From assembly GCA_050298535.1 (NCBI GenBank), contig JBNKUI010000082.1:20515-84514 (forward strand): DNA of 64,000 bases. The letters run 5' to 3'. The stretch's first letter is position 1. Every line of letters begins with the position of its first letter. The notes beneath the pieces were generated by a model. That model was not told the DNA's origin, made no database searches, and was given only the letters and a program-made list of their open reading frames with translations. The DNA is from JABDMH01 sp050298535. Lineage in GTDB: Bacteria; Bacteroidota; Bacteroidia; Chitinophagales; Saprospiraceae. Position numbers and translations under genes: made by a program. Of this stretch, positions 1 to 8,156 are shown piece by piece.

Positions 1-2443
1 CTCTGAAGGTGACATTATTACCAGCCCCGATCGTGCCTGACGAAGTAAGTTGGATACTTGCCTGATAGATGCCAGAGGCGATATTCATCTCATTCTTGGC
101 TAAGGTAGGTGGACAGTTTCCATCTCCTTGGATCACAATGTTGTATTCTTCAATCTCTCCCCAGTCCAATTGCGTCTGGCAACCATCAGCTTGAGTTAGA
201 GGGGTGTCACCATTATTATATGCACTTCTCACTCTCATCGAAAATGTACCGGCAGTTGCATTAGCTGGGATGGTCACATTGGCCATGACGTTGCCATTAG
301 CCTGTGCCTGACCAATGTTGAAAAATTCGCCGGCATCCAGAAAGCTTCCGTTGTTATTAAAATCAATATAAACAGCATAGTACTGATTTTCCGTTCCCGC
401 AGCACAGGTGACGGCATATGTTTGACCTGCTTGTACTGTAGGTCCTTGGGGTTTATAGTCGGTTAAATTATTCGGTAGACCTGCGGCACATCCCGTGTTC
501 TGATTACTGTAGGCACCAAAGGTAAAACTGTTTATGTGATCGGTTGAACAATCCATGGCATAGGTTGGAACAGCACAAGGTGCACCTCCTCCCATGTACT
601 CCAGCGTCCAAGTGAACGCGGCTGTATTTCCTCCCGCGTCGTCCCACTCGATATAAATGGGTACGCCCATTGTGACAGGCACATTTTCTAGAAGTACCCC
701 TAAGGCAGGATCGTCTGGGTCGGCTGCACAACCTCGGTCAGCCGTATGCATGACATTATTAGTGTTGGTGGGACAATTAGTGGCATCCAGGTAGATGTGA
801 TTGTGATTGTTTCCACCATTTGCCAAGCCACAAGTAAATATTCTGATCATTCCCGTCATAGGAGGAGTAAACCTATACCAGTTGGCATGCGTTGCTATCA
901 TCTGATCAACAGCTCCATTCCCTTGACTCGGGCCTGGTGCCATGAAGGTGCCAGCCGCATTAATGATAAATGGATCTGCGCAAGTGTATCCCATGGGAGT
1001 ACCGCCACCGCCACAAGCTGTATTTAGGCAGTTTTGTGTTGCTGTATTCCAGTTATTAATAATCAGCGTTTGGACCTGGGGATGCCAGGTCGTATTTACC
1101 GTACAGGTTGTAAGAGGAGGATCAGGGGTGTTGCAATAGCTCATAATGGTACCACCACCCGCCGGACAGTTTGGTTCTGGTCTATCACAGGTTTCGCCAT
1201 TGGGCCCATTTTCAGGTTGAACACATCCATCTATTGCAGTATTGTTTCCATTCCAGACACATGCTTGTGTATGATCCGATCCGAAATTATGACCCAACTC
1301 ATGGGCTAGTGTAATTACATCATCGGTGCTTGGAGTGGTCGCAGTTGTAGCTCCTGATACGCCGAAAGGTCCGGATGGATCGGTGCCGGATTGCATGGCG
1401 CAAAGTACATCAGTCCAGGCCACACCACCACCGTCTTCAGCAGTGATCAGGTGAGCAAGACGACCATTATAGGCATTGCCTTTTACTAGTCCAAAATTGT
1501 CCAGCTTAGCGCCTAATTCCTGGCCAGCCCAAGGGTCGGCCGTTGTATGTACAAATAGCTCCGACATTTCAATCGTGATCCCAATAGAGGCATAAATTGT
1601 GACCGTTTGGTTCATCATCGAAGTGATGTAGGGAGTGGTGTTGGCACCTTCGCGCTGAAACATGGAGAAATCTGCTTCCACGTATACTGGCACGCATCCC
1701 ATCATAGCGGAGCGACCGTGTGAGTTAGTGGGTTGTACTCGTACTTCTTTAAAAGTTGAGTGCCGAGCATTGTTGTGGCACTTCCACTTGCCAAAATCAC
1801 CTGTCGTACGAGCATTGTAAAATAGATACTCATTGTTTTTCTGCTGCGTGATTTGATAGTAGCCCCGACCATCGTCGAGAAAGATATCTACGCGATCTTC
1901 AAAAACACTCAAGGCCACTATTGAGGTTGGGTCTCCTTCTACAGTACCATGATAGAATATTCCCAGGGCACGTTGACCCGCGTTACCAGCAGCACTCGTA
2001 GTCACTTCAAAACCGTCGGCAAAAAGTTTATTTCTGACCAGATTAAGGCGCACGGATGAGCGTTCATCGACTGGAATGGTCATCGAAAAGGATTTCTTAG
2101 GATTCTTCACTAACTGATCAATGCTCGTCTGATCGATCTGAAGTATCACTGCCGAGCCTTCAATAGAGCGCGCAGTTGCTTTCCCGTTTTTGGCGAGTGA
2201 GAAAAGAGAGATTTCTTCGTGTGAGCGAGCGTGAGACATCGCCGAAGCTACTTTGCGTGCCAGGGCATTGGGATCTTGATCTTGTTCGACATTTGGAATA
2301 CCAAGTTGGGTACGCTCAATCAGATCTTGGGCATGAATACTCAAACTTGCCAGCAGAGGTAAAATGCAAATCAGGAAAATTATTAGGCACTTTCTCTTAA
2401 GAGTGTGCATATGTCTCAACTGAGGAGTCTTTTTTGCTTTCAT
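1..2443 (-). CDS. Secreted reprolysin-like zinc metalloprotease with GEVED domain (3' end outside window)
   Basis: Open from ATG 2443 to the window edge (814 codons), so the C-terminus is missing. A signal peptide is visible near residues 14-34 and ends in SIHAQ. A propeptide-like region follows, then the catalytic motif HELGHNFGSDH at residues 381-391 (HExxHxxGxxH, the metzincin zinc ligands) and a Met-turn GTIMSYC further on. Downstream lie a Cys-rich pre-peptidase-like segment and a GEVED-type domain near residues 690-720 (IDFNNNGSFLDAGEFF). The last residues visible (ASGIYQASIQL..SSGTI) resemble the stacked-coil domain that precedes T9SS tails. Known for such proteins: secretion to the cell surface or medium, and degradation of extracellular protein. 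The T9SS tail itself is inferred, because it would lie outside the window. An alternative in-frame ATG is at 2410. Confidence 0.88.
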   Translation of the reverse strand, partial: MKAKKTPQLRHMHTLKRKCLIIFLICILPLLASLSIHAQDLIERTQLGIPNVEQDQDPNALARKVASAMSHARSHEEISLFSLAKNGKATARSIEGSAVILQIDQTSIDQLVKNPKKSFSMTIPVDERSSVRLNLVRNKLFADGFEVTTSAAGNAGQRALGIFYHGTVEGDPTSIVALSVFEDRVDIFLDDGRGYYQITQQKNNEYLFYNARTTGDFGKWKCHNNARHSTFKEVRVQPTNSHGRSAMMGCVPVYVEADFSMFQREGANTTPYITSMMNQTVTIYASIGITIEMSELFVHTTADPWAGQELGAKLDNFGLVKGNAYNGRLAHLITAEDGGGVAWTDVLCAMQSGTDPSGPFGVSGATTATTPSTDDVITLAHELGHNFGSDHTQACVWNGNNTAIDGCVQPENGPNGETCDRPEPNCPAGGGTIMSYCNTPDPPLTTCTVNTTWHPQVQTLIINNWNTATQNCLNTACGGGGTPMGYTCADPFIINAAGTFMAPGPSQGNGAVDQMIATHANWYRFTPPMTGMIRIFTCGLANGGNNHNHIYLDATNCPTNTNNVMHTADRGCAADPDDPALGVLLENVPVTMGVPIYIEWDDAGGNTAAFTWTLEYMGGGAPCAVPTYAMDCSTDHINSFTFGAYSNQNTGCAAGLPNNLTDYKPQGPTVQAGQTYAVTCAAGTENQYYAVYIDFNNNGSFLDAGEFFNIGQAQANGNVMANVTIPANATAGTFSMRVRSAYNNGDTPLTQADGCQTQLDWGEIEEYNIVIQGDGNCPPTLAKNEMNIASGIYQASIQLTSSGTIGAGNNVTFR

Positions 2444-2506
2444 TTTCCCTGGTTTTTTTGTGTTTTAAGGTTGGTCCATAGATTTCATAGACAATGATAC
2501 CTCTCA

Positions 2507-2521
2507 CTGAGTTAAACTCAG
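2507..2521. promoter_or_regulatory. Inverted repeat upstream of the metalloprotease gene
   Basis: CTGAGTT-A-AACTCAG is a perfect 7-bp inverted repeat around one base, 64 bp upstream of the protease ATG. It is compact enough to be a dimeric-regulator operator. No regulator was identified, and its role is inference. Confidence 0.3.
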
Positions 2522-2589
2522 AAATAGGTTGTTTCTCACTATGATTCTCTTTTAGTTGATGTGTTTGTCATTAGTAAGAACATAAATAA

Positions 2590-2834
2590 GCCTTCAAACC
2601 AGCCATCCAGAAATCGAAACACCCAGATCTACATGCCAATGGATTACCATTTGTTGTAAGTGTGATGGGCAATCCGGATCAAAGTGATATCAAGAATTGG
2701 ATGAGTGGTTCCAGTATTAATAAGATAACTCTTTCTCAGCGACTTGTGTTGGCAATGCCACGAATTACAGTGAATTCTTTCCAAACAGCATGATATTTTT
2801 TGCGAAAGAACTATACTCGATTGGCGTTAATTAA
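2590..2834 (+). pseudogene. Possible C-terminal remnant of a decayed gene, two frames
   Basis: One frame is open from 2590 to 2790 with no plausible start and reads like protein (for example HPDLHANGLPFVVSVMGN). From about 2710 a second frame (DNSFSATCVGNATNYSEF onward) runs to a TAA at 2832-2834. Stop codons flank each frame on the other side, so a single shift near 2705-2710 would join them into one continuous C-terminus of about 80 residues. No family is recognised. The stop overlaps the stop of the convergent lectin gene within TTAATTAA. The rest of the 2444-2830 gap holds the upstream region of the protease gene. This is a tentative call. Confidence 0.3.
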
Positions 2835-3616
2835 TAACTCCAGGTCAGCATTTGGGAGTCATGTGACACCAAAAGTGATTTAATTTCTGTGGCAGACTGC
2901 AAAGGTGTAGGATCAATCATGGGAGGCACGAATGCCAAGCGATCAAAACATACTTCATGCATATTATTGTATCGGCCTGTCGCTGCCGTCATGCCCCAGT
3001 AGACAATGTTGTTGCCCCCAAATATTTTATTGGCAAGATCGTATGAGGCAGATATGCGTGATTGCCCATCTATTTCGACACTTAGTGTTTTGGACTCGGG
3101 ATCCCATAACACATAAAATCCATGGCGCATGCAGTCTTCGATATTATTGATCGCGATGGGTCCTGCCAGATCATTCCAGTGCCCGACCATACCGTTTAAC
3201 ATAATGGATAGATGATCTTCAATGGGATCGCTTAAATGCTCATTAAGCCAGGTGTCAATTTCTATTCCCACTGAAGGGCGTAATCCCCTAAATCCAATAC
3301 CTTCTCCACGGGTCCCTACCATGTTGGGTCGATTGGCAAAAAGGAAGACCATGCCATCGGCGCCAATATCATCCTGACATCCTACCATGATGGACAATTT
3401 AATGGAAAATGGTTCTGCCAGGTTAATGGGTAGCTTGTACCAGATGGACCCGGAAGAGTAATCGTTTTCGTCCGTCAGTCGAAAACATTCCTCATCTGTC
3501 AGATAGGTGTCTCCACGCATTGTGAAGTCTTCTACGGTCAGATGATGTTGGCTATATGTCCTAAGGGGAGGCAAGAGGGCAACTGCAACAATGAAAACTA
3601 TAAGGTGGTGTTTCAT
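2831..3616 (-). CDS. Secreted L-type (legume-like) lectin domain protein
   Basis: 261 residues with an N-terminal signal peptide (cleavage probably after TYSQ). The body carries the features of bacterial legume-lectin-type beta sandwiches: the segment DDIGADGMVFLFAN, a glycine-rich GEGIGFRG, and the strand-plus-metal-loop type sequence SVGIEIDTWLNE, followed by DHLSIMLNG. Proteins with this fold bind carbohydrate or serve as adhesive modules on exported proteins. There is no T9SS tail or second domain, so it is probably a periplasmic or surface lectin acting alone. The ATG at 3616 lies directly behind AGGAGG-like bases, too close for a normal Shine-Dalgarno. It shares its termination region with the remnant at 2590-2834. 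Ligand unknown. Confidence 0.75.
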   Translation of the reverse strand: MKHHLIVFIVAVALLPPLRTYSQHHLTVEDFTMRGDTYLTDEECFRLTDENDYSSGSIWYKLPINLAEPFSIKLSIMVGCQDDIGADGMVFLFANRPNMVGTRGEGIGFRGLRPSVGIEIDTWLNEHLSDPIEDHLSIMLNGMVGHWNDLAGPIAINNIEDCMRHGFYVLWDPESKTLSVEIDGQSRISASYDLANKIFGGNNIVYWGMTAATGRYNNMHEVCFDRLAFVPPMIDPTPLQSATEIKSLLVSHDSQMLTWSY

Positions 3617-3676
3617 ATCCTCCTGAAGTTATCATTATATTCTCTTTATTGCAATATGCGGGAGTAGCATCTTACG

Positions 3677-5452
3677 TTAAGAACCCTGCCATTTTTCCAC
3701 ATACTTTGTCATTTCCAGGACGGGATTCCACAGACTCGTAAGGGTACTTTGCACTGTAGCGAGTATTTCGTCAACGGGTATTAAATCAATTTCTTTACTG
3801 CCTCGCACTTTCAATTCCACACCTCCTTTAGTCAGTGACTTTTTTGAAATAGTAATACGAATGGGAATGCCAATAAGATCTGCATCTCTGAATTTCACAC
3901 CCGGAGTAGCTTGCTTTTTTGCTCGATCATCCAGCAGCACTTCGATTCGCTCATTTCTTAATTGATCATAGATGGCATTCGCTTCAGCTTCGGTTTCTTC
4001 ACTATCTAGGAGCGCAGTAATAATCACCTGATAGGGTGCCACTGCAATAGGCAGCATGAGTCCAAACTCATCATGATACTCCTCGCAGAGACAGGCGAGC
4101 AGACGACCTACCCCGATACCGTAGGATCCCATGACGATAGGTTTTGATCTTCCGTCCTGATCTGTAAAGTGGGCACCCATCGCTTCAGTATACTTTGTAC
4201 CGAGCTGAAATATATTCCCAATTTCGATGCCTCGTTTTGCTTGTAGCTTACTCACTTTGGAGATGGGGCAAGGAGCGCCTTCAAATGCATTTACGATATC
4301 GCCGATGATGTCAGAATTAAAATCTCTTTCGTGACATGCATTTTTGAAGTGATAGTCCTTTTCATTGGCGCCAACGATCCAGTTGTTATCTTTTGCGATA
4401 AGTTCATCAAGTACGATGATCGATCTATCGCGGTCAATTCCCACAGGACTGGCATAACCAGGAACACTTCCAATTTCCAAAATTTCTTCCTCTACCGATG
4501 GGGTGAGAGTACCCACGCCCAGTAATTTCTGAATCTTTAGCAGGTTTACTTCCAGGTGACCAGGGACGACGGCAACCACCACTTTTTTTACGCCATCAAA
4601 TTTGCCCGTGTAGAAAACTACTTTACCGAATCGGTCCGGTGATAAACCCATGAAGTCTACCAGGTCGGCTATAGTCTTTTTATCAGGAGTAAAAATTTTC
4701 TCCATTGATTGGGGAGATTCATCCCTGAATGTTTTATGAAAAGTTGCTACCTCTTTATTGGCTCTATATCCTGATGATTCAGACACGAAGATCGTGTCTT
4801 CACCAATATCAGTCAGATACATGTATTCATGAGCCATTTTCCCACCCATCATTCCGGTATCACTCAATACGGAAATAGCAGGAAGACCGAGTCTGGAGAA
4901 TATTCTGAAATAGGCATTGTAGTGTCGGACATATTGTGCTTGTAGTCCTTCTTCATCGCGATCCAGTGAATAACTGTCCTTCATCGTAAATTCACGGACT
5001 CTTATCAATCCTCCTCGGGAGCGCGGTTCATCTCTAAACTTAGTGTATATCTGATAAATTAATTTTGGTAATTGTTTATAAGTATCTATTTCTGTGGTCG
5101 CGAGATGGGCCACCACTTCCTCATGAGTCATTGCCAGTACCATGTCCCGTTCATTTCGGTCTTTGAATCGAGCCATTGATGCATCGATCTCATACCACCT
5201 GTTTGTTTTTTGCCAGATTTCAGCGGGGTGAACGATGGGCATGCAAATTTCATCCCCGCCGATAGCGTCCATCTCTTCGCGAATTACTTGTTCTATTTTG
5301 CGCATGCAGCGTTGACCAAAATGGAGATACGTATAGATGCCGGCGGCTAATTGTCGTACATATCCAGCCCTAAGTAATAAATTTGCCGAAGTAACATCAG
5401 CTTCTTTTTGATCATCGCGAAGTGTCTTACCGAATATTTGGGAATATTTCAT
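3677..5452 (-). CDS. proS: Prolyl-tRNA synthetase, bacterial type
   Basis: 591 residues; charges tRNA-Pro with proline. The N-terminal class II core shows motif 1 around residues 20-75, TMHEE-type residues (MTHEEVVAH), and motif 2 FRDEPRSRGGLIRVREF with KDSYS. A long insertion between motifs 2 and 3 (about residues 230-380) corresponds to the INS/YbaK editing domain of bacterial-type ProRS. Motif 3 (GSYGIGVGRLLA) and an anticodon-binding domain follow. Length fits the bacterial type (about 570). Many Bacteroidota carry the shorter archaeal/eukaryotic type without this insertion, so the form found here is notable. The gene stands 28 bp downstream of the dehydratase gene on the same strand, so the two may be co-transcribed. 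Confidence 0.95.
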   Translation of the reverse strand: MKYSQIFGKTLRDDQKEADVTSANLLLRAGYVRQLAAGIYTYLHFGQRCMRKIEQVIREEMDAIGGDEICMPIVHPAEIWQKTNRWYEIDASMARFKDRNERDMVLAMTHEEVVAHLATTEIDTYKQLPKLIYQIYTKFRDEPRSRGGLIRVREFTMKDSYSLDRDEEGLQAQYVRHYNAYFRIFSRLGLPAISVLSDTGMMGGKMAHEYMYLTDIGEDTIFVSESSGYRANKEVATFHKTFRDESPQSMEKIFTPDKKTIADLVDFMGLSPDRFGKVVFYTGKFDGVKKVVVAVVPGHLEVNLLKIQKLLGVGTLTPSVEEEILEIGSVPGYASPVGIDRDRSIIVLDELIAKDNNWIVGANEKDYHFKNACHERDFNSDIIGDIVNAFEGAPCPISKVSKLQAKRGIEIGNIFQLGTKYTEAMGAHFTDQDGRSKPIVMGSYGIGVGRLLACLCEEYHDEFGLMLPIAVAPYQVIITALLDSEETEAEANAIYDQLRNERIEVLLDDRAKKQATPGVKFRDADLIGIPIRITISKKSLTKGGVELKVRGSKEIDLIPVDEILATVQSTLTSLWNPVLEMTKYVEKWQGS

Positions 5453-5479
5453 GAATTTCTTTAGTAAAAAAATGTTGTC

Positions 5480-6436
5480 TTAAAATGGTAGTGTGGTAAG
5501 ATCTACATTTCCTCCCGAAATAATAATTCCTGTCTTTTTTTTAGAAAAATACTCGGGGTTTTCTAGAATGGCGGCCAGCGGTACAGCCCCTGAAGGTTCA
5601 ACTACTATTTTTGCTCTCTCCCAAATTAAATGCATAGCCTTTATAATGGACTCTTCGCTTACCGTGACTATCTCATCCACGTATTGACGAATTATTTTTA
5701 GAGTGTATGTACCCAACATAGTTCTCAATCCGTCAGCGATCGTATTAATCGTTTTGTTGGTTTCTAATCTGCCCGAGTGGAAAGCCCGGAAAGCATCGTC
5801 TACTTCGGAAGGTTCAGCTCCTATCACACGAATGCCGGCGTTTAGATATTTGGTAGCTAGTGCTGTACCACTCAGTAAGCCTCCTCCTCCTACGGGAGCC
5901 ATCACAATGTCAAGGTCAGCATATTGTGCCAGCAGTTCTTTGGCTGCAGTGGCCTGACCGGCGATGATGTTGTAATTATTGTAGGGGTGTATAAACGTGG
6001 CTCCTGTTTTCTTCAATACTTCATTCATTTTGGTTTCTCGATCTTGAATGAGGTTGCCAGACAAATAGACATGGGCACCATATCCCTTGACAGCGTTCAC
6101 TTTAATGGAGGGTGCATTCTCGGGCATCACAATATGGGCGGAGGTACCCAGTAGTTTAGCGGCTCTGGCTACCGCCTGGGCGTGATTTCCTGAGGAATGG
6201 GTAGCTAATCCTTTTCTTATGGCATCCTTAGATAAGGAAAGGGCTGTACAGGCTGCTCCCCGCATCTTGAAGGCACCTACTTTTTGGAAGTTTTCGCACT
6301 TAAAGTAAATTTCTGCACCTGTCAGCTTGTCAATATTGGCACAGGTGATGACGGGAGTTTTGTGAATCATACCTTCAATAGCCACATGGGCCATCCCGAT
6401 ATCATCCCATGACGGTACATCTGTAAGTTCTCGCAT
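5480..6436 (-). CDS. Threonine/serine dehydratase, PLP fold type II
   Basis: 318 residues. Deaminates threonine (to 2-oxobutanoate) or serine (to pyruvate). The PLP Schiff-base lysine is K57 in GAFKMRG, the substrate/PLP loop is SSGNHAQ (81-87), and a glycine-rich phosphate-binding loop GGGGLL lies near residue 187. There is no C-terminal ACT-like regulatory domain, so it resembles the catabolic TdcB/serine-racemase-like form rather than biosynthetic IlvA (about 500 residues). Serine racemase activity cannot be excluded from sequence. Same strand as proS, 27 bp upstream of it. Confidence 0.88.
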   Translation of the reverse strand: MRELTDVPSWDDIGMAHVAIEGMIHKTPVITCANIDKLTGAEIYFKCENFQKVGAFKMRGAACTALSLSKDAIRKGLATHSSGNHAQAVARAAKLLGTSAHIVMPENAPSIKVNAVKGYGAHVYLSGNLIQDRETKMNEVLKKTGATFIHPYNNYNIIAGQATAAKELLAQYADLDIVMAPVGGGGLLSGTALATKYLNAGIRVIGAEPSEVDDAFRAFHSGRLETNKTINTIADGLRTMLGTYTLKIIRQYVDEIVTVSEESIIKAMHLIWERAKIVVEPSGAVPLAAILENPEYFSKKKTGIIISGGNVDLTTLPF

Positions 6437-6520
6437 GCGTCAGACTTTGAGCGTTAAAAGTAGCGATTATTGGAATGCTCCAATAACAGATGTGTAGATG
6501 TATTTAACTATCAGAATCCA

Positions 6521-7213
6521 TTATAAGTGCAGGCCACACTCAGTCTTTGGACTATTGTTCCATCGGCCCGAACGATCCTCACCTGGCACGGTACAATGCT
6601 TACATCCAATCGAATTATAACCACAGGCCACAAGTGGATGAAAGGGAAGGTTGTTTTCCTTGATGTAATTTTCCCGTTCGTCCTTGGTTACATCCAGCAG
6701 AGGATAGAATTTTAGGATTCCTCCACGCTCTTCAAATATATCCAGTGTTGCGCGGTGGTCGCTTTGCCATCGCATCAGACCCGATACCCAGATATTATAA
6801 TTGTCTTTGATTTTTTCGAGAGGTTGGACCTTATTCAGAGTACAGCAAAACTCAGGATTCTTCTTCCAGGTCTCATCTTCAGTAGTGAAGTTGTGCTCAT
6901 ATTCATCCGCACTGATGGAGGCCACATTCAGGTTGTACAAGGCCGTAAGATGCTCTTTATAGCTCAAAGTCTCCGGGAAATGATAACCTGTATCAATGAA
7001 GTAAATTACTTGCTCAGGATTGGCAATAGAAAATTCTCGTAATAGAAAGGCTGAAGTAGCCGCAAACGAACTCGTAAGCATCACCTCTTCTTGCTCGAAA
7101 TCCTTATAGAGTTGCTTAATCCGTTGTTGGATTGTCAAAGGTTGATACTTTGCATTTAGCTTCTTAATCTCTTCAGGCGTAAAAACACGTTTCTCAACGA
7201 CTGCGTCTTTCAT
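6521..7213 (-). CDS. cysH: Adenylyl-sulfate (APS) reductase, [4Fe-4S] type
   Basis: 230 residues from ATG 7213; a longer frame starting at a TTG (7246) would run through the leader hairpin and is rejected. Reduces APS to sulfite in assimilatory sulfate reduction using thioredoxin. The PP-loop-like region contains TSSFAATSAF. Iron-sulfur ligands are a CC pair (CCTLNK) and a CxxC-type pair (GCKHC) about 80 residues later, the pattern that separates cluster-containing APS reductases from cluster-free PAPS reductases. The C-terminal KTECGLH carries the catalytic cysteine. No other cys gene is adjacent. The 5' region holds a long inverted repeat and a palindrome, which may control expression. Confidence 0.92.
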   Translation of the reverse strand: MKDAVVEKRVFTPEEIKKLNAKYQPLTIQQRIKQLYKDFEQEEVMLTSSFAATSAFLLREFSIANPEQVIYFIDTGYHFPETLSYKEHLTALYNLNVASISADEYEHNFTTEDETWKKNPEFCCTLNKVQPLEKIKDNYNIWVSGLMRWQSDHRATLDIFEERGGILKFYPLLDVTKDERENYIKENNLPFHPLVACGYNSIGCKHCTVPGEDRSGRWNNSPKTECGLHL

Positions 7214-7239
7214 GACTTTTTCTTTTCTGGATGACTTCT

Positions 7240-7323
7240 CTAACAAGGGTAGCGACTTAACTGTTTAGCATTTGATCGGTAAGTTTTCTAAAGCTGTTTG
7301 TCACCATGCTACCTGCTTGTTAG
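7240..7323 (-). promoter_or_regulatory. Structured 5' leader of cysH (candidate cis-regulatory RNA)
   Basis: On the cysH-sense strand, CTAACAAG-CA-GGTAGC (7323-7308) can pair with GCTACC-CTTGTTAG (7253-7240): a 14-bp stem with one 2-nt bulge. A smaller inner stem (TTTAG/CTAAA) lies in the intervening 54 nt. The structure ends 26 nt before the cysH ATG, over the expected ribosome landing region. It does not match the SAM-I or SAM-II consensus as I know them. The base pairing is read directly; the regulatory role is inferred. Confidence 0.45.
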
Positions 7324-7480
7324 AATAGTCTGGATTTCAATTAATTACGCTGAAAAAATCATTTTCCAACCGTAATGCTTCGCTGAGAATCTCAACAAAA
7401 ACTAAGCTAAAAAAAGAAATTTATGGGACATTTGCATCAATTTTGACAAAACCTTAAATTATCAAAAAAGGGACGTATGA

Positions 7481-7496
7481 ACATATGATCATATGT
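7481..7496. promoter_or_regulatory. 16-bp perfect palindrome upstream of cysH
   Basis: ACATATGATCATATGT is self-complementary over all 16 bases. It lies between the cysH leader and the end of the pabC-like gene, 268 bp before the cysH ATG. A shorter palindrome with the same ATGATCAT-type core stands at 60159-60170 in front of the MFS gene. Possible operator; no regulator identified. The remainder of 7324-7553 is A/T-rich with no gene. Confidence 0.35.
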
Positions 7497-7553
7497 CGAA
7501 TAATAAATAAATACTGAATTTTAGCAGGTTTTTTTGGAGAATCCACCAATAGA

Positions 7554-8156
7554 TTAGTGAATAATTTTCTGAATAGAATGAGCTCGGACTGGATTGAAAT
7601 CCATCATGGCATTCACTAGCATGAAGGACGTATATTTTTTTATCATTTCAAAGTGAATAGGTACTTCTTGTATTCTGCCTTCGGCCAACAGCCGTGCCCG
7701 ACATGTGCCATTTAGGAGCGGCGTGTCAGAAGTACACCATGAATGACCATCAAAAAAGAGGATATTGCAGTAGGAAGTATCTGTCACCATCCCGTTTTTA
7801 ATGACAAGGATATCATCACAGCTCTCCCTTAGATCGTATAGGATTTTTAGTGCACTTCGATCTTGAAATTTTAGGGGGTAGGAAATTGTATTATCAAAAA
7901 TCAACTTGAGATTATTAATTGATTTTTCTTGATATGGTTCGAAGATGATATACATACCATCGGCATTGTAAGATACTCTAGCCTTGGCTCTGGGTACATC
8001 CTTTAGAAGGGATGGAATTTTTATCGCTTGTTCGAGACTGTGAGGATTTATAGAGTCAAAATATTGGCGATAAGCATTATCCATTCTTTTTTGATGCCAA
8101 TAAATGTGCTGGACCGCACCTTTTTTAATGCAGATGGTTTCAAATAGTGGGAACAT
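7554..8156 (-). CDS. pabC: Class IV aminotransferase-fold enzyme, probable aminodeoxychorismate lyase
   Basis: 200 residues, short for the family (about 250-300) but typical of the compact Bacteroidota form. Likely converts 4-amino-4-deoxychorismate to 4-aminobenzoate and pyruvate in folate synthesis, with PLP as cofactor. Seen: N-terminal FETICIKKGAVQHIYWHQKRM typical of the fold, the mid-protein MVTDTSYCNILFF strand-loop, and TPLLNGTCRARLL, the PLP-phosphate loop. Its ATG overlaps the end of the pabB gene by 17 bp, so the two are translationally coupled. That coupling is the main argument for PabC rather than D-amino-acid or branched-chain aminotransferase activity. Confidence 0.78.
   Translation of the reverse strand: MFPLFETICIKKGAVQHIYWHQKRMDNAYRQYFDSINPHSLEQAIKIPSLLKDVPRAKARVSYNADGMYIIFEPYQEKSINNLKLIFDNTISYPLKFQDRSALKILYDLRESCDDILVIKNGMVTDTSYCNILFFDGHSWCTSDTPLLNGTCRARLLAEGRIQEVPIHFEMIKKYTSFMLVNAMMDFNPVRAHSIQKIIH

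Noticed and set aside
504..1309. Several small open frames on both strands within the metalloprotease gene
   Set aside because: They overlap a continuous coding frame with clear metzincin motifs and are shadows of it.
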